Assembly: GCF_024666595.1 (NCBI RefSeq)
Contig: NZ_CP088296.1
Span: forward strand, 2,153,501 to 2,217,500
Source: Sphingomonas sp. J315
GTDB taxonomy: Bacteria > Pseudomonadota > Alphaproteobacteria > Sphingomonadales > Sphingomonadaceae
Direction of reading: 5' to 3'
Length of the DNA: 64,000 bases
Positions 34,505 to 45,197 of this stretch are shown here, one piece after another (the first letter of the stretch is position 1; every line of letters begins with the position of its first letter). The position numbers were made by a program, and so were the translations under genes. The notes beneath the pieces are model-generated. The model was not told where the DNA came from. It did not search any database and saw only the letters and a program-made list of their open reading frames with translations.

Positions 34505-35512
34505 TTGAGCGAACTGGTGCGCGTCGCCGCGCTGGCGGGCTATTTCGAGGTGATGACGAGCTTCGGGATCGAGCCGCGCCCGTTGCTGCGCGAACAGGGG
34601 CTCGACGCGCGCCTGCTGACCAACCCCGAACAGCTGATCCCCGCGCGCGCCGTCGTCCGCCTGCTCGAACGCAGCGCGCAGGCGACCGGCTGCATGACCT
34701 TTGGCCTGCGCATGGCGGAGGGGCGCGCGATCGCCAATCTGGGTGCGCCGAGCCTGTTGATCGCGCTTCAGCCGACGCTGCGCCGCGCGCTCGCCGCAGT
34801 TGCCGAGTTTCGCGAACGGATCAATTCGACATTGGTGCTGAGCATCGAGGAGCACGATGGCGAGGCGGTCCTGCGCGAGGATTTCTCGTTCGAGCGCCCC
34901 GAGCCGTCACGTCAGGCATCGGACTTGGCGATGGGGGTGCTGGCGCGGCTGTGCGGCGAAGTGCTGGCGGATCGGTGGCAGCCGCTGGCGATCTGTTTCG
35001 CGCACCCGCCGCCGCCCGTCGCCGACAGTGCGATCGTCGCGCGGCTGTTCCGCTGCCCCGCGCAGTATGACTGCGACTTCAACGGGTTGCTGGTGCGGTC
35101 GAGCGACCTCGACATGCCGCGTTCCGGTATCGACGATCAGCTGGCCGGCCATGCACGCCAGCTGCTCGAAGCGGTGATGAGCCCCGCCGAGCGCAGCGCG
35201 ACCGACGAGGTGCGGCACCTGATCAAGCTGATGATGCCGTCGGGCCGGGTGACGATTCAGGCGTGCGCCGCGTCGATGGGGGTGACGGTTCGCACCCTGC
35301 AGCGGATGCTGGACGCCGAAGGGGCAAGCTTCAGCGACCTGCTCAACACCGCGCGGATGCAGCTGGCGGTGCAATATCTCGCGAATCCGCGGATGCGCGT
35401 CACCGATATCGCGATCATGCTGGGCTACAGCTCGATCGGCGCATTCACGCGCTGGCACAGCCAGACCTTCGGCCGTCCGCCCCGCCAGATGCGACGCGAC
35501 GCGGCGGGGTAG
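34505..35512 (+). CDS. AraC-family transcriptional regulator
   Basis: A 335-residue regulator with the arabinose-binding-like N-terminal domain (PRPLLREQGLDARLLTNPEQLIPARAVVRLLERSAQATG) and a C-terminal double helix-turn-helix (TIQACAASMGVTVRTLQRML..GASFSDLLNTARMQLAVQYL..TDIAIMLGYSSIGAFTRWHSQTFGRPPRQMR). TTG 34505 is the likely start because GGAGGAGAA lies just upstream. Divergent from the seven-gene operon, it is presumably its effector-dependent activator. Confidence 0.92.
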   Translation: MSELVRVAALAGYFEVMTSFGIEPRPLLREQGLDARLLTNPEQLIPARAVVRLLERSAQATGCMTFGLRMAEGRAIANLGAPSLLIALQPTLRRALAAVAEFRERINSTLVLSIEEHDGEAVLREDFSFERPEPSRQASDLAMGVLARLCGEVLADRWQPLAICFAHPPPPVADSAIVARLFRCPAQYDCDFNGLLVRSSDLDMPRSGIDDQLAGHARQLLEAVMSPAERSATDEVRHLIKLMMPSGRVTIQACAASMGVTVRTLQRMLDAEGASFSDLLNTARMQLAVQYLANPRMRVTDIAIMLGYSSIGAFTRWHSQTFGRPPRQMRRDAAG

Positions 35513-35515
35513 GGT

Positions 35516-36112
35516 TCAGAGCAATCCAGCTTCCTTGGCAAATGCGACCGCGCCGCCGATGGTCTGCGCCTTGAGCTTTTTCATCAGGCGGGTGCGGTGC
35601 ATTTCGACCGTGCGCACGCTGATCCCCAAGTCATAGGCGACCTGTTTGTTCTGGAGCCCCTTGGCCAGCGACTCCAGGATCTCGCGCTCGCGCGGCGTCA
35701 GCGGCTTGAGCGCGCCGAATTCCGCCGCGCGCTCGCGCGCCGCCAGTTCCGCCTCGACCACACTCTGCGCGCGTTCGAGCGCGGCGAGCAGGTCGGCGTT
35801 GCGGAACGGCTTGCGCAGAAAATCGACCGCCCCCTCGCGCATCGCCGCCACGGCTTCGGGCACTTCGCCCACGCCGGTGAGCAGAACGACCGCATGGCCG
35901 GCCTTCATCGTCCGCAACTGCTCCTGCACCTGCAGGCCGTTGAGGCCGGGCATGTTGTAATCGAGCAGCACGCAGCCGATCGTCAGGTCCAGCGCGACCG
36001 ACAGAAAGGCCTGCGGGTTATTGAAGGATTGCGTCTCATATCCGGCGCGTTTGAGCGTGATCGCCAGCGAGGCGAGAAGATCGCTCTCGTCATCGACCAG
36101 ATAGACTTGCAT
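35516..36112 (-). CDS. FixJ/LuxR-type two-component response regulator
   Basis: A 198-residue regulator. The receiver domain has VYLVDDESDLL (acidic pair), the phospho-acceptor Asp in CVLLDYNMPGLNG, LLTGVG with the conserved Thr, and the Lys in LRKPF. A LuxR-type helix-turn-helix follows (LTPREREILESLAKGLQNKQVAYDLGISVRTVEMHRTRLMKKL). This is the FixJ/TodT arrangement. The next gene upstream is a histidine kinase, 14 bases away, likely its partner. Confidence 0.94.
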   Translation of the reverse strand: MQVYLVDDESDLLASLAITLKRAGYETQSFNNPQAFLSVALDLTIGCVLLDYNMPGLNGLQVQEQLRTMKAGHAVVLLTGVGEVPEAVAAMREGAVDFLRKPFRNADLLAALERAQSVVEAELAARERAAEFGALKPLTPREREILESLAKGLQNKQVAYDLGISVRTVEMHRTRLMKKLKAQTIGGAVAFAKEAGLL

Positions 36113-36126
36113 CCCCACCCCCGACT

Positions 36127-37708
36127 TCAGTGACTGCCCCGCTGTTCCAGCACGCCGGCGATCTTGCGCGCGATTTCGGCGCGACGATAGGGTTTTCCGA
36201 TGAACTCGAATGGCAAGCCGTCAAAGTCGATTGCGTCCTCGACATAGCCCGACGTCAACAGCACGGCGAGATCGGGATGGCGCGACTGTGCCGCGCGCCC
36301 CAGCTCGATCCCCGCTGCGCCCGCCCGGCAGCAGGACATCGCTGAACAACAGCGCATAGCCGGGTTCCGCCGCGAGCGCGGCTTCGGCCTGTTCGGCGCT
36401 CTCGACCGCATCGACGCGATAGCCGAGCCGGGTCAGCATCGCGGTCACATGCTGGCGCACCAGCGCTTCGTCCTCGACGAGCAGGATGCGTTCGCTGGCA
36501 CCCGCCGTCTCCGTCGCGCGCGATGTGGCAACACCCCGGGTCGGCGCATCGGCCGCGCGCGGGAGCAGGATGGTGAAGCAGGAGCCCTCGCCCAGGCGCG
36601 TGGACAGCTGAACCTGTCCTCCCGACTGGCGAACGAAGCCGTCCACCCCCGCCAGGCCAAGCCCGGTGCCGCGCGTCTCCTTGGTCGTGAAAAAGGGCTC
36701 GAATACCCGTGCGGCGACTTCAGGAGTCATGCCCGGGCCGGTATCGGTCACGGTGAAACGAACATGGTCTCCGGACTCGGTCGCCACATTGTCGACCGCG
36801 ATCGCCACTCGCCCTCCACCCTTGCCGGTGGCGCGTATCGCATCACGGGCATTGACGGTCAGGTTGAGCAGCGCACTTTCAAGCTGTGCGAGGTCGGCCT
36901 GGACCGGCCAGACGTCCACCGCCACCGCAACATCGAGCGCGATGTCGGCACCCAGCGCGCGGATGAGCAGCGGCGTAAAGTCCCGCATCAGCGGTGCTAT
37001 GGCGATCGAGCGGGACTCGAGCGGCTGACGGCGCGAAAAGGCGAGCAGCTGCGCGATTATCCCCGACCTGCGCTCTGCCGCCTCAAGAATCAGTCGCGCC
37101 TGATCGTGGATTTCGTCATTCGTTCTTGTGTCGCGGATCGCTTCGGCAGAACCAAGGATCACCGTCAGCAAATTGTTGAAGTCATGGACCAGCCCGACGG
37201 TCATCTGCCCCATCGCATTGAGCCGCTCGGCCCGGGTCAGTTCATCCACCATCGCGCGACGGCGAACCAGACGCGCGATTCTCCCGGCCACCGCTGCGAC
37301 CAGTTCATGTTCCTCGGGCAGGAAGCCGTCATCGGCTGCAAGCCCTGGAGGATAGGCAACCGCGACGCTGCCGATTTCCCGTCCTTCCACCGTGACGGGT
37401 TCGCGGATCCAGACTGCGGGCGACGACCAGTTGGCTGATTCGATGACCCCGCTGTCGAGGATGATGCGAACCATCGTCGCGTCCTCGTGCAGAAAGCTGC
37501 GCATCAGGATATCGACGATACGGGAACAGATTGAGGGGATTGACTCGGCGGAGTCCGACGCAACCGCCAGAACCTCATACAAACAGCGCAGTTCCTTGAC
37601 CCGCTCGCGCAACTGCCCTTGCGGATGGTCATAGGGAAAGCGGGCGAACAGGTCGCGCGCGTGGTCCGTCGATAAATCACGTTCCAACCGGTGGCTGTCA
37701 GACTTCAT
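36127..37708 (-). pseudogene. hybrid histidine kinase with C-terminal receiver, frameshifted
   Basis: Cytosolic hybrid sensor kinase (about 527 residues restored). A GAF-like sensor part (about 35-190) precedes the dimerisation His in LVHDFNNLLTVILGSAEAIR and the ATPase (NLTVNARDAI, DTGPGMTPEVAARVFEPFFTTK, GTGLGLAGVDGFVRQSGGQ). The receiver ERILLVEDEALVRQH..SDVLLPGG then shifts frame at the CCC run 36320-36322; removing one base continues into GIELGRAAQSRHPDLAVLLTSGY and FIGKPYRRAEIARKI. No membrane segments. It is paired with the FixJ-type regulator downstream. Confidence 0.88.
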
Positions 37709-37956
37709 GATGGCACCGCCCCCGCGACCGAATGGCGCGCGTCGGCAACCTAAGCCGATAACGATATTCCGGGCAAGCCGGTGAGGGGGGCCGGGCGGCG
37801 GAGGGATGTCGCCGCCCGGCAGGGGTAGCGCCCGACCGACGGGGGCGCCTAAGCGAACCGGCAATCCGCCAGGCTGTGGTACGGGGGGATGTCCGACCCG
37901 GCGCCGATTGCATGTACATCATCGCGCGGATGCCGGACTGTGGATAGCTAGTGCTA

Positions 37957-39892
37957 TTACCGTATCCCGGTATCGTCGAAGGCAGCGGGAATTACCGACC
38001 GGACCGCCTCGACCAGCTGTGCCCGGCGGAACGGCTTCGCCAGCACCGGCGCCTCGGGCATATCCGGCGTTCGTTCGCGCGCATCGACCGCGAAGCCTGA
38101 CATGTACAGGACGGACAGTTGCGGGCATCGCACCAGCGCCTGCCGCGCCAGATCGAAACCGTTCATCCCGCCGGGCATCACGATATCGGTCATCAGCAGG
38201 TCGAATCGCGCGCCGGACTCGATCCGCTCCAGCGCCGCGGGTCCGGACTCGGCCTCCTCAACGTCGAAGCCAAGACCGCGCAGCAGCAAGGCGACGTGCC
38301 GCCTGACGGCATGCTCGTCGTCGACGGCGAGTACCCGCAGACGATGACCGATACCCGCCCCGGCGGAAGGGCGCGCGTCGATAGCCGGGTCGGTGCGGGG
38401 CAGGATCAGGCGGACCTGGGTTCCTTCACCCGGCGCGGACACGATTCGCAGGTCGCCGCCCGACTGCGCGGCGAAACCATAGGCAGTGGCAAGGCCCAGC
38501 CCAGCCCGCCGTTGTCCGTCACGCGTGGTGAAAAACGGTTCACAGGCGCGGCGCAGCACCTCCGCACTCATGCCTGTCCCGGTATCGCTGAGTGTGATGC
38601 ACAGATAATCGCCACTCGTGAGCACTTCGGATGCCGGTGCGTCGCTCGGTACGACATGGCGCGCGGTGGCGATGTGAATGCTGCCGCCATCGGCCATCGC
38701 GTCCTGCGCGTTGAGCGCGAGATTCAGCAGGACGAGTTCAAGCTGGCTGCGATCGGCCATCACGCGCCAGCCATCACCCTGTCGGTCGAAGGCGAGCGCG
38801 ATGTCGGGACGCAGCGTCCGGCGCAGCAGCGGCGCGAACCCCTCGATCAGCGCATCCGGATCGACCGCCGCCGGCTTGAGTACCTGCCGCCCGGCAAAGG
38901 CGAGCAGGCGATTGGTCAGCTGCGCACCGCGCTCGGCCGCCTCCATCGTCAGTTCGGCCAGTTCGGCCAGCTCGGCGTCGTGCTCCAGCGCGTCCTTGAG
39001 TACTTCGGCGTTGCCCAGCACGATCGCGAGCAGATTGTTGAAATCGTGCGCGATGCCGCCGGTCAGCTTGCCGAGCGCCTCCATGCGCTGGCTGCGCCGG
39101 ACATGCTCTTCCAATTGCCGCTGCTCGGAGATGTCGACCAGGCTGCCGACGACCCGCGCCGGTGCGCGGTCGGAATCGCGCACAAGCAACGCGCGCTGGA
39201 GCAATGTCCGGATCTCGCCGTCACCGCGCCGGACACGGAACTCGGCGCGGAAACGGTCCGTACCACTCTCCAGAAAATCCTCGACCCCGGCGGCGACGGC
39301 GGCGCGGTCGTCTTCGACCACGAAATCGAGCCACTCAGCGAGCGAGGCAGGTGGCTCCTGCCCCGGGCAGCGCATCTGCTCGACAAAGTTGCTGCCCCAC
39401 CAGATCGCGCCGGATGCGACGTCGAGATCCCAGACAAGGTCGGTCGAGACCTGGGTAATCAGCCGCAGTCGCTCGAACTGGGCGGCGGTCTCCGCCTCCT
39501 GCCGCTTTCGGGCGGAAATGTCCCGGAACACCGTCATCCATAACAGGATGGCGTCGCCGGTCTGGCGGACGGGCACCATTTCATACTCGACATCCACCGG
39601 ATGCCCGTCGCGATGGTAAAGGATCGCCTCCCCCCTTCGTGCCCATGCCCTCGATCGCGCGGTGCTGCACGTCCCGAACCTGCTGCGCGTCGGTCAGGGG
39701 ACCGAATATCAGTTCGGCGGGCGTCCGTCCGATCGCCTCTTCGCGCGAATAACCGAAGATGCGGGTGAACGCCGAATTCATATAGACGATCGCGCGCCCG
39801 CGGACCTCTTCCGAATAATCGAGATGCGAGACCACGAATGCATCGCCTGCGCGGTCGATCGCCGCGTGCAGCATTTCGAATTCATGGTCCAT
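37957..39892 (-). pseudogene. PAS-domain hybrid histidine kinase, frameshifted near N-terminus
   Basis: Soluble kinase of about 645 residues when restored. PAS 1 (DAFVVSHLDYSEEVRGRAIVYMNSAFTRIFGYSREEAIG) resembles LOV/PAS sensors, but the photoactive Cys motif is not visible. After the frameshift come a further PAS/PAC region, the His in GIAHDFNNLLAIVLGNAE, ATPase motifs (NLALNAQDAM, DTGTGMSAEVLRRACEPFFTT, LGLATAYGFAAQSGG) and a receiver (VDDEHAVRRHV, LLMTDIVMPGGMNG, AKPFRRAQLVEAV). The break is at the C6 run 39630-39635; five C restore the frame (KGEAILYHRDGHPVD). The N-terminal start is uncertain. Confidence 0.88.
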
Positions 39893-39956
39893 GTTGCGAT
39901 GATGCGGGACCGGGTCCGACGCGGCAAGCGTCGCCTCGACCGAGAAACTACGGTCT

Positions 39957-40589
39957 TTACAAGCCAGCAGCACGACGGATGTCCGCGAGTTGCTCGACGC
40001 TCAACGGATCGCTCAGCATGATTCCCGCCTTGCCGTCCTGCGACCACCGCACCACGCCGCGACACTCGATCTCGGGCGAAAGCCGCGCCACGATCGCCAG
40101 GCCGGGCCGGAAGCGGCCATCATGCGCCAGCTTCATGCCCGACTGTGAGATATCCTCGATCCGGACCATCTGGATGCCAAATTCGCTGCGCACGATCGCC
40201 GCCCTCGACAACGGCACGCGCATCGGGCGCCAGCGCCGACTATGCCGTTCCTCGAACAGGCGCTTGAGCATCGCGGCACCGTCGACCGGCGTCGCGAACC
40301 TGACACCGCAGCGTTTGCTGTCGTGCCACATGATGGTGCCGGTAAGGGTACAGCTGTCGGAAAGATCGACCGTCACCTGGTCGCCGGAACACAGGTCGAG
40401 CGGGGTCGACATCATCATCCCCAGGTCGGACAGGTTGAACACCCGCGCCAGTCCATAGACCCCGCCACAGGCAACCCGCGCAACGCGATAGACGGTGCGC
40501 AGACGCTTGCTCCCACGCTGCTCTGCCGCAGCTTGCGGTATGATCGCGACACTGGGCGCAGCCTCGTTGCGTTGCAGTTGACCGCTCAT
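39957..40589 (-). CDS. double-PilZ-domain protein
   Basis: A 210-residue protein with two tandem PilZ-like domains. The first has RGSKRLRTVYRVAR with NLSDLG, the second RRWRPMRVPLSR with DISQSG, the paired Arg and (D/N)xSxxG motifs that bind cyclic di-GMP. The ATG at 40589 starts the conserved part. With an EAL protein a short way upstream, it could link c-di-GMP levels to an output; the target is unknown. Confidence 0.85.
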   Translation of the reverse strand: MSGQLQRNEAAPSVAIIPQAAAEQRGSKRLRTVYRVARVACGGVYGLARVFNLSDLGMMMSTPLDLCSGDQVTVDLSDSCTLTGTIMWHDSKRCGVRFATPVDGAAMLKRLFEERHSRRWRPMRVPLSRAAIVRSEFGIQMVRIEDISQSGMKLAHDGRFRPGLAIVARLSPEIECRGVVRWSQDGKAGIMLSDPLSVEQLADIRRAAGL

Positions 40590-40765
40590 GGCCCCGGATC
40601 CTCTCCTTGAAACCCGGGGATCATGCCCATGGCGTCCGCTTGTCATAAGATCGCGAAACTACGGCCTTCCCCGACATTGAGTCTGGGAGGGGCCATGATC
40701 GAAAGCGAAAACGCTCGAATTTAGAGAGACTTGCGCCTCATTCGGTCGATTTGGGAAAGGGCGGC

Positions 40766-40839
40766 TGGAGCGGGTAGCGGGAATCGAACCCGCGTATTCA
40801 GCTTGGAAGGCTGCTGCACTACCATTGTGCTATACCCGC
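40766..40839 (-). tRNA. tRNA-Gly (TCC)
   Basis: On the minus strand, GCGGGTA pairs with TACCCGC; the discriminator is T and CCA is encoded. The anticodon loop CTTCCAA gives anticodon TCC (complement of 40805-40807), and the T-loop GGTTCGATTCC is canonical. Confidence 0.97.
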
Positions 40840-40954
40840 CCGCTCTGGCCACATGGCCGCCGTCGAAGGCGCCCGGACAAGCCGGGTGAACGCGCGCACT
40901 GCCATGACTGGACGCCGCCGGTCAAGCGGGCCGGTCAAATGCACTCGCCGACAA

Positions 40955-41635
40955 TCAAACTCGCAGATAGCGGAAGTACCACACCTCATGCCCCTGCCGC
41001 CGCGCCTTGCGCTCGTAGCGCGTCTCGGGCCAGTCGGCGGGGCGGGTGAGGAAGTCCTTTGCCTCCTTCGCCTGCCAGGCGAAATCGCGGCGCTGGTTCA
41101 TCACCATCATCGACCAGCGGCAATAGGTGGGATCATCGGTCCCGAGCCGAAACTCCGCCCCGGGTTTGAGCTTGGCCGCGATCAGGTCGAGCGGACCGTG
41201 ATTGACCATGCGCCGCTTGGCATGACGCGCCTTTCGCCACGGATCGGGGTGGAGCAGATAGACGCGGTCGAGGCTGGCGTCGGGCAGCCGCTCAATCACG
41301 TCGAGCGCGTCGCCCATGTGCAGCCGCACATTCTTGAGGTCGCCGTCGCGGATATGGCCGAGCGCGCCGACCATGCCATTGAGAAACGGCTCGCAGCCGA
41401 TGAAGCCGTGGCCGGGTCGCATCGCGGCTTGCCCCGCAAGATGCTCGCCCGCGCCAAAGCCGATCTCGATCTCGAGCGGGCGATCATCGCCGAACAGGCG
41501 CGCGGCGTCGATCGCCCCTTCGTCGGGGACTGCGAAACGGGGCAGGGTTTCGTCGACCAGCGCCTGCTGGCCAGCGCGCAGCTTGTGCCCCTTGGCGCGG
41601 CCATAGAGGCGGCGGATCGTGCTGGGATCGTTCAT
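40955..41635 (-). CDS. trmB: tRNA (guanine-N7-)-methyltransferase
   Basis: SAM-dependent enzyme making m7G46 in tRNA. The pattern is LFGDDRPLEIEIGFGAGEHLAGQA (SAM motif I), IGCEPFLNGMVGAL, NVRLHMGDALDVIERLP, VYLLHPDPWRKARHAKRRMVN, the Asp/His signature, and WPETRYERKARRQGHEVWYFRY, the conserved C-terminus. The 226-residue length from ATG 41635 is normal. The reading frame is open upstream into the EAL gene, probably because that gene's stop is hidden by a frameshift. Confidence 0.95.
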   Translation of the reverse strand: MNDPSTIRRLYGRAKGHKLRAGQQALVDETLPRFAVPDEGAIDAARLFGDDRPLEIEIGFGAGEHLAGQAAMRPGHGFIGCEPFLNGMVGALGHIRDGDLKNVRLHMGDALDVIERLPDASLDRVYLLHPDPWRKARHAKRRMVNHGPLDLIAAKLKPGAEFRLGTDDPTYCRWSMMVMNQRRDFAWQAKEAKDFLTRPADWPETRYERKARRQGHEVWYFRYLRV

Positions 41636-42433
41636 CGCCAGCCCCTTGGCCGGTGATAGCCCGCCGGGCAAGGGGAGGCTCAGGCTGCGGGACGCAGCCT
41701 GGGCTGTTCGAGCACGCCGATTCTGCGGATGGGCGATATAATAGCCCTGAAAATAGCGCACGCCGAGCGCCAGCAGCTTGTCGTAATCGGCGCGGGTCTC
41801 GACGCCCTCCGCGATCAACCGCACCGCCCGCAACCGTGCCATTTCGATCATCTTTTCGACGAGCAGTCGGCGCGACCAGCTGGACGACAGACCGCGGATG
41901 AGGCCGGGATCGAGCTTGATCGCATCGGGGGTAAAGCGCGACAGCAGGGCGAGGCCGACATCGCCCGATCCGAAATCGTCGAACGCGGTCTGCATGTGCA
42001 TCTTGCGATGCGCCTCGATCGTTTCGGCCATGCGGCAACCGTCCAGCCGGTCATGCTCGGCAAATTCGAACATCAGCCGTTCGGGCGGCAGGCCGGTCTC
42101 CTTGGCGACGCGCATCGTCCGCTCGCTGTCGGCAAAGGGATCGGTGATCACGTCGGGGAAAAAGTTGATCGAGAGCAACGCGGGAACCTTGAGGATGCCC
42201 GCCGCCACCGACTGTTTGATCGCGGCGACGCGGCACTGCTGATCGAAGGCATAGCGGTCCTCGGGCTTGATCGCGTCGATCACCTCGCGCGCGGATTCGC
42301 CATTTGGCCCACGCACCAGCGCCTCATAGGCATAGACTTCGCCAAGCCGGGCGTCCCAGACCGGCTGGAACGCCATCGTCAGGTTGAAATCGGGCTCGGC
42401 CTTGGCCGAGGTCAGGGTCGAAACAGTCTGCAT
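41636..42433 (-). CDS. EAL-domain cyclic-di-GMP phosphodiesterase-like protein
   Basis: Single EAL domain (about 250 residues) that would hydrolyse c-di-GMP. Catalytic motifs are present: EALVRG, SINFFP, FEFAEH, FDDFGSGDVGLALL, KLDPGLIRGL, AEGVET and FQGYYIAHP. There is no sensor domain. The frame runs without a stop into trmB. Removing one T from the pair 41721-41722 would end it naturally as QIGVLEQPRLRPAA with a stop at 41680-41682, so a fused EAL-TrmB protein is unlikely to be real. ATG 42433 follows GGTGGAG. Confidence 0.85.
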
Positions 42434-42512
42434 CAGCATCTCCACCCGTTTCTTCTAGGACGGCGAAAGGGCGGATGGTTAATCGTGCTCAGGATTCTTG
42501 CACAGGCAGGCG

Positions 42513-43899
42513 TCAGCCAACGGGTTCGAAGTCGATTCTGCGCTGGGCGGGGTCTGCCCTGGCCAGCGTCAGCACGACCGCGTCGCCGGGCGTAAGGCCG
42601 GCGGCGTCGATCCGGGCGGTGATGGGGAGGGTGCAGAGCTGGATCGCTGCGCCGCGTTCGTCGATGGCGGTCACCACCGCGTCGAACCGCTCGCCTTCCC
42701 GTCCTGCGAGCATTACCGCTTCGGCCATCGCGATCACCGCGCGGTCGATCTGGCCCGCGCGGCTGTCGGCACGGGCCATGACCTTGGGGAGCCGCGCAAA
42801 GGCTGCGTCGACATATTCCGGCAAGTTCCGGGCATTGGCGACGGCCAATGCAGCCTCGACGACATAGCGGTCGGCCAGCCGTCGCAGCGGTGCGGTGGCA
42901 TGGACATAGGGGGCGGCAACCGCCGCGTGCCATGGCGTCTCGTCCGACGCGAAGGCGCGATAGCCTGCGCCATTGCCGGCGCGGCGGATCGACAGCATCA
43001 GCGTGGCGTGGCGCGGGTCGGCGGGGTCGAGTCCGCGCTCGAACTGAGTGAGCGTCGCGGTGCTCGGCCAGTCAATCCCCAACGCGCGTGCGGTCAGGCG
43101 CAGCCGCGCGACGGCGCGGTCATCAGGCTCGTCCATCACACGGAACAACCCCGTGCCATGCGCCATCAGCAGCTGCGCCACCGCCATGTTGCAGGCGAGC
43201 GAGAGCGCCGCGTTGCGATCCTCGCTGGGATGGCGCGCGCGAAAGGCGAGGGTGAGCCGCCCGTCCGCGCCCTCGGCCACCTCCTGCTCTGGCGGGTCGA
43301 TTCTGCGCGGCACCGCGTGCTGCCTCGGCGCGGATCAGCCGGTCGGTGAGGGTGGTGAAGCCGGGCGGCAAGTCCGCCTCGGTCACGGTCGCATATGCGA
43401 GCTTGGCGCGGCTGCGGATCACGGCGCGGGTCACCGCGTCCAGCGCGACCGTGCCTTCCGCATCGACGCGCACGCTGAAGACGACCGCGGGGCGGGGGCC
43501 GTCGGGCAGCAGACTGGCAGCGCCCTGGGAGAGTAGCGGGGGGTAGAGGCTCGCCTTGCCGTCAGGGAGATAGAGCGTCTCGCCACGCCGCCACGCCTCG
43601 GCATCGATCCGCCCGTCGGGATCGACGAACCAGCCGATATCGGCGATCGCATAATGGAGGAGATGCGCGTCCCCCGCCGACTCGATCGCAAATGCCTGGT
43701 CCAGGTCCGTCGAGTGCGCCGGGTCGAGCGTGACGAAGGGATGGCGCGTCCAGTCGGCATGATCGCTGGGCGCGCGCCGCGCCGCCCGCTCCGCCGCGAT
43801 CAGGACCTCTGGCGGGAACTCCTCCGGAACCTGAAATTCGCTGCGGATCGCCGCCAGCTCGCGGGTCAGAATTTGGGAGGGGTCGGCGAGGGTCTTCAT
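42513..43899 (-). pseudogene. RNB-domain (RNase II/R-like) 3'-5' exoribonuclease, frameshifted
   Basis: About 460 residues when restored; an RNB exonuclease domain without obvious flanking cold-shock or S1 domains. The catalytic Asp cluster is in FVTLDPAHSTDLDQAFAIE, followed by YAIADIGWFVDPDG and PHxLSQG-like motif LYPPLLSQGAASL; the C-terminal part has PLRRLADRYV. The frame shifts near 43312-43315: removing one base of the CC at 43313-43314 links EAAR to PRRIDPPEQE. The short form is common in sphingomonads. Substrate RNA unknown. Confidence 0.85.
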
Positions 43900-43985
43900 G
43901 CGCCGATGCTAGCCGCGCCTGTCCGATATAAAAGGGCGGCGATCCGCAGACCGCCGCCCCATTTGATGCCGTCAGGCGCGCCGGA

Positions 43986-45197
43986 TCAGGCCAGCGCGGC
44001 CTTGAGATCCTCGACCAGGTCGGTGCGCTCCCACGGGAAGAAGTCGCCGTCCGCCTTGCGGCCGAAGTGACCATAGGCCGCGGTCGGGCCGTAGATCGGC
44101 TTGTTGAGGCCGAGATGCGTGCGGATGCCGCGCGGGGTCAGGCCGCCCAGCTTCTCAATCGACGCGATCGCTTCCTCGATCTTGTCGTCGCCGACCGTGC
44201 CGGTGCCGTGCGTGTCGACATAGAGCGACAGCGGCTTGCTCACGCCGATCGCGTAGGCAAGCTGGATCGTGCAGCGCTGGGCAAGCCCGGCGGCGACGAT
44301 GTTCTTGGCGAGGTAGCGCGTGATGTACGCCGCCGAGCGATCGACCTTGGTCGGATCCTTGCCGCTGAACGCGCCGCCACCGTGCGGAGCCGCGCCGCCA
44401 TAGGTGTCGACGATGATCTTGCGACCGGTCAGGCCGGCGTCGCCGTCAGGGCCGCCGATCTCGAAGCTGCCGGTCGGGTTGATGTGGTACTCGGTCGCGT
44501 CGCTGAGCAACTCGGCCGGGATCACGTCCGCCACGACCGACTTCACATAGGCCTTGAGCTCGGCTTCCTTCTCGCCCTGGTCATAGCCCTTGGCGTGCTG
44601 GGTCGAGACGACGATCGCGGTGCAGGCGACGGCCTTGCTGCCCTCGTAGCGCAGCGTGACCTGGCTCTTCGCGTCCGGCTCCAGGAAAGGGGCCGCGCCC
44701 GAATGGCGGTCGGCGGCCATGCGCTCGAGGATCTTGTGGCTGTAGTCGAGCGTCGCCGGCATCAGGTCCGGGGTGTCGTTCGCGGCATAGCCGAACATGA
44801 TGCCCTGGTCGCCCGCGCCTTCGTCCTTGTTGCCGCTGGCGTCCACGCCCTGCGCGATATGCGCCGACTGCGGGTGCAGGTTGTTCTCGAAGCGCAGCGT
44901 CTCCCAGTGGAAGCCCGCCTGCTCGTATCCGATGCGCTTCACGGTATCGCGGACGGCCTTTTCGACCTCGTCCTTGACGCCCGGAGCCCAGTTGCCGGCT
45001 TCGTCCATGATGCCCTTGCCCCGGATTTCACCGGCGAGCACGACCAGCTGGGTGGTGGTCAGCGTTTCGCACGCGATGCGCGCTTCGGGGTCCTTGGACA
45101 GGAACAGGTCGACGATCGCGTCGGAAATCTGGTCGGAAACCTTGTCCGGATGGCCTTCGGAAACCGATTCGGACGTGAAGACATAGCTGGAACGCAT
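43986..45197 (-). CDS. metK: S-adenosylmethionine synthetase
   Basis: Makes SAM from methionine and ATP. Signature sequences are [22 protein letters not shown], the hexapeptide [12 protein letters not shown], the central QVTLRYEG, and [27 protein letters not shown] with the P-loop-like glycine-rich motif. The length (403 residues) is normal and all three domains are visible. ATG 45197 is chosen over the upstream TTG. It is read after lnt, with an 83-base structured leader between (see 45198-45280). Confidence 0.97.
   Translation of the reverse strand: MRSSYVFTSESVSEGHPDKVSDQISDAIVDLFLSKDPEARIACETLTTTQLVVLAGEIRGKGIMDEAGNWAPGVKDEVEKAVRDTVKRIGYEQAGFHWETLRFENNLHPQSAHIAQGVDASGNKDEGAGDQGIMFGYAANDTPDLMPATLDYSHKILERMAADRHSGAAPFLEPDAKSQVTLRYEGSKAVACTAIVVSTQHAKGYDQGEKEAELKAYVKSVVADVIPAELLSDATEYHINPTGSFEIGGPDGDAGLTGRKIIVDTYGGAAPHGGGAFSGKDPTKVDRSAAYITRYLAKNIVAAGLAQRCTIQLAYAIGVSKPLSLYVDTHGTGTVGDDKIEEAIASIEKLGGLTPRGIRTHLGLNKPIYGPTAAYGHFGRKADGDFFPWERTDLVEDLKAALA

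Noticed and set aside
39778..39892. LOV photoreceptor kinase
   Set aside because: The PAS region looks LOV-like at first sight, but the flavin-binding Cys motif is not visible.
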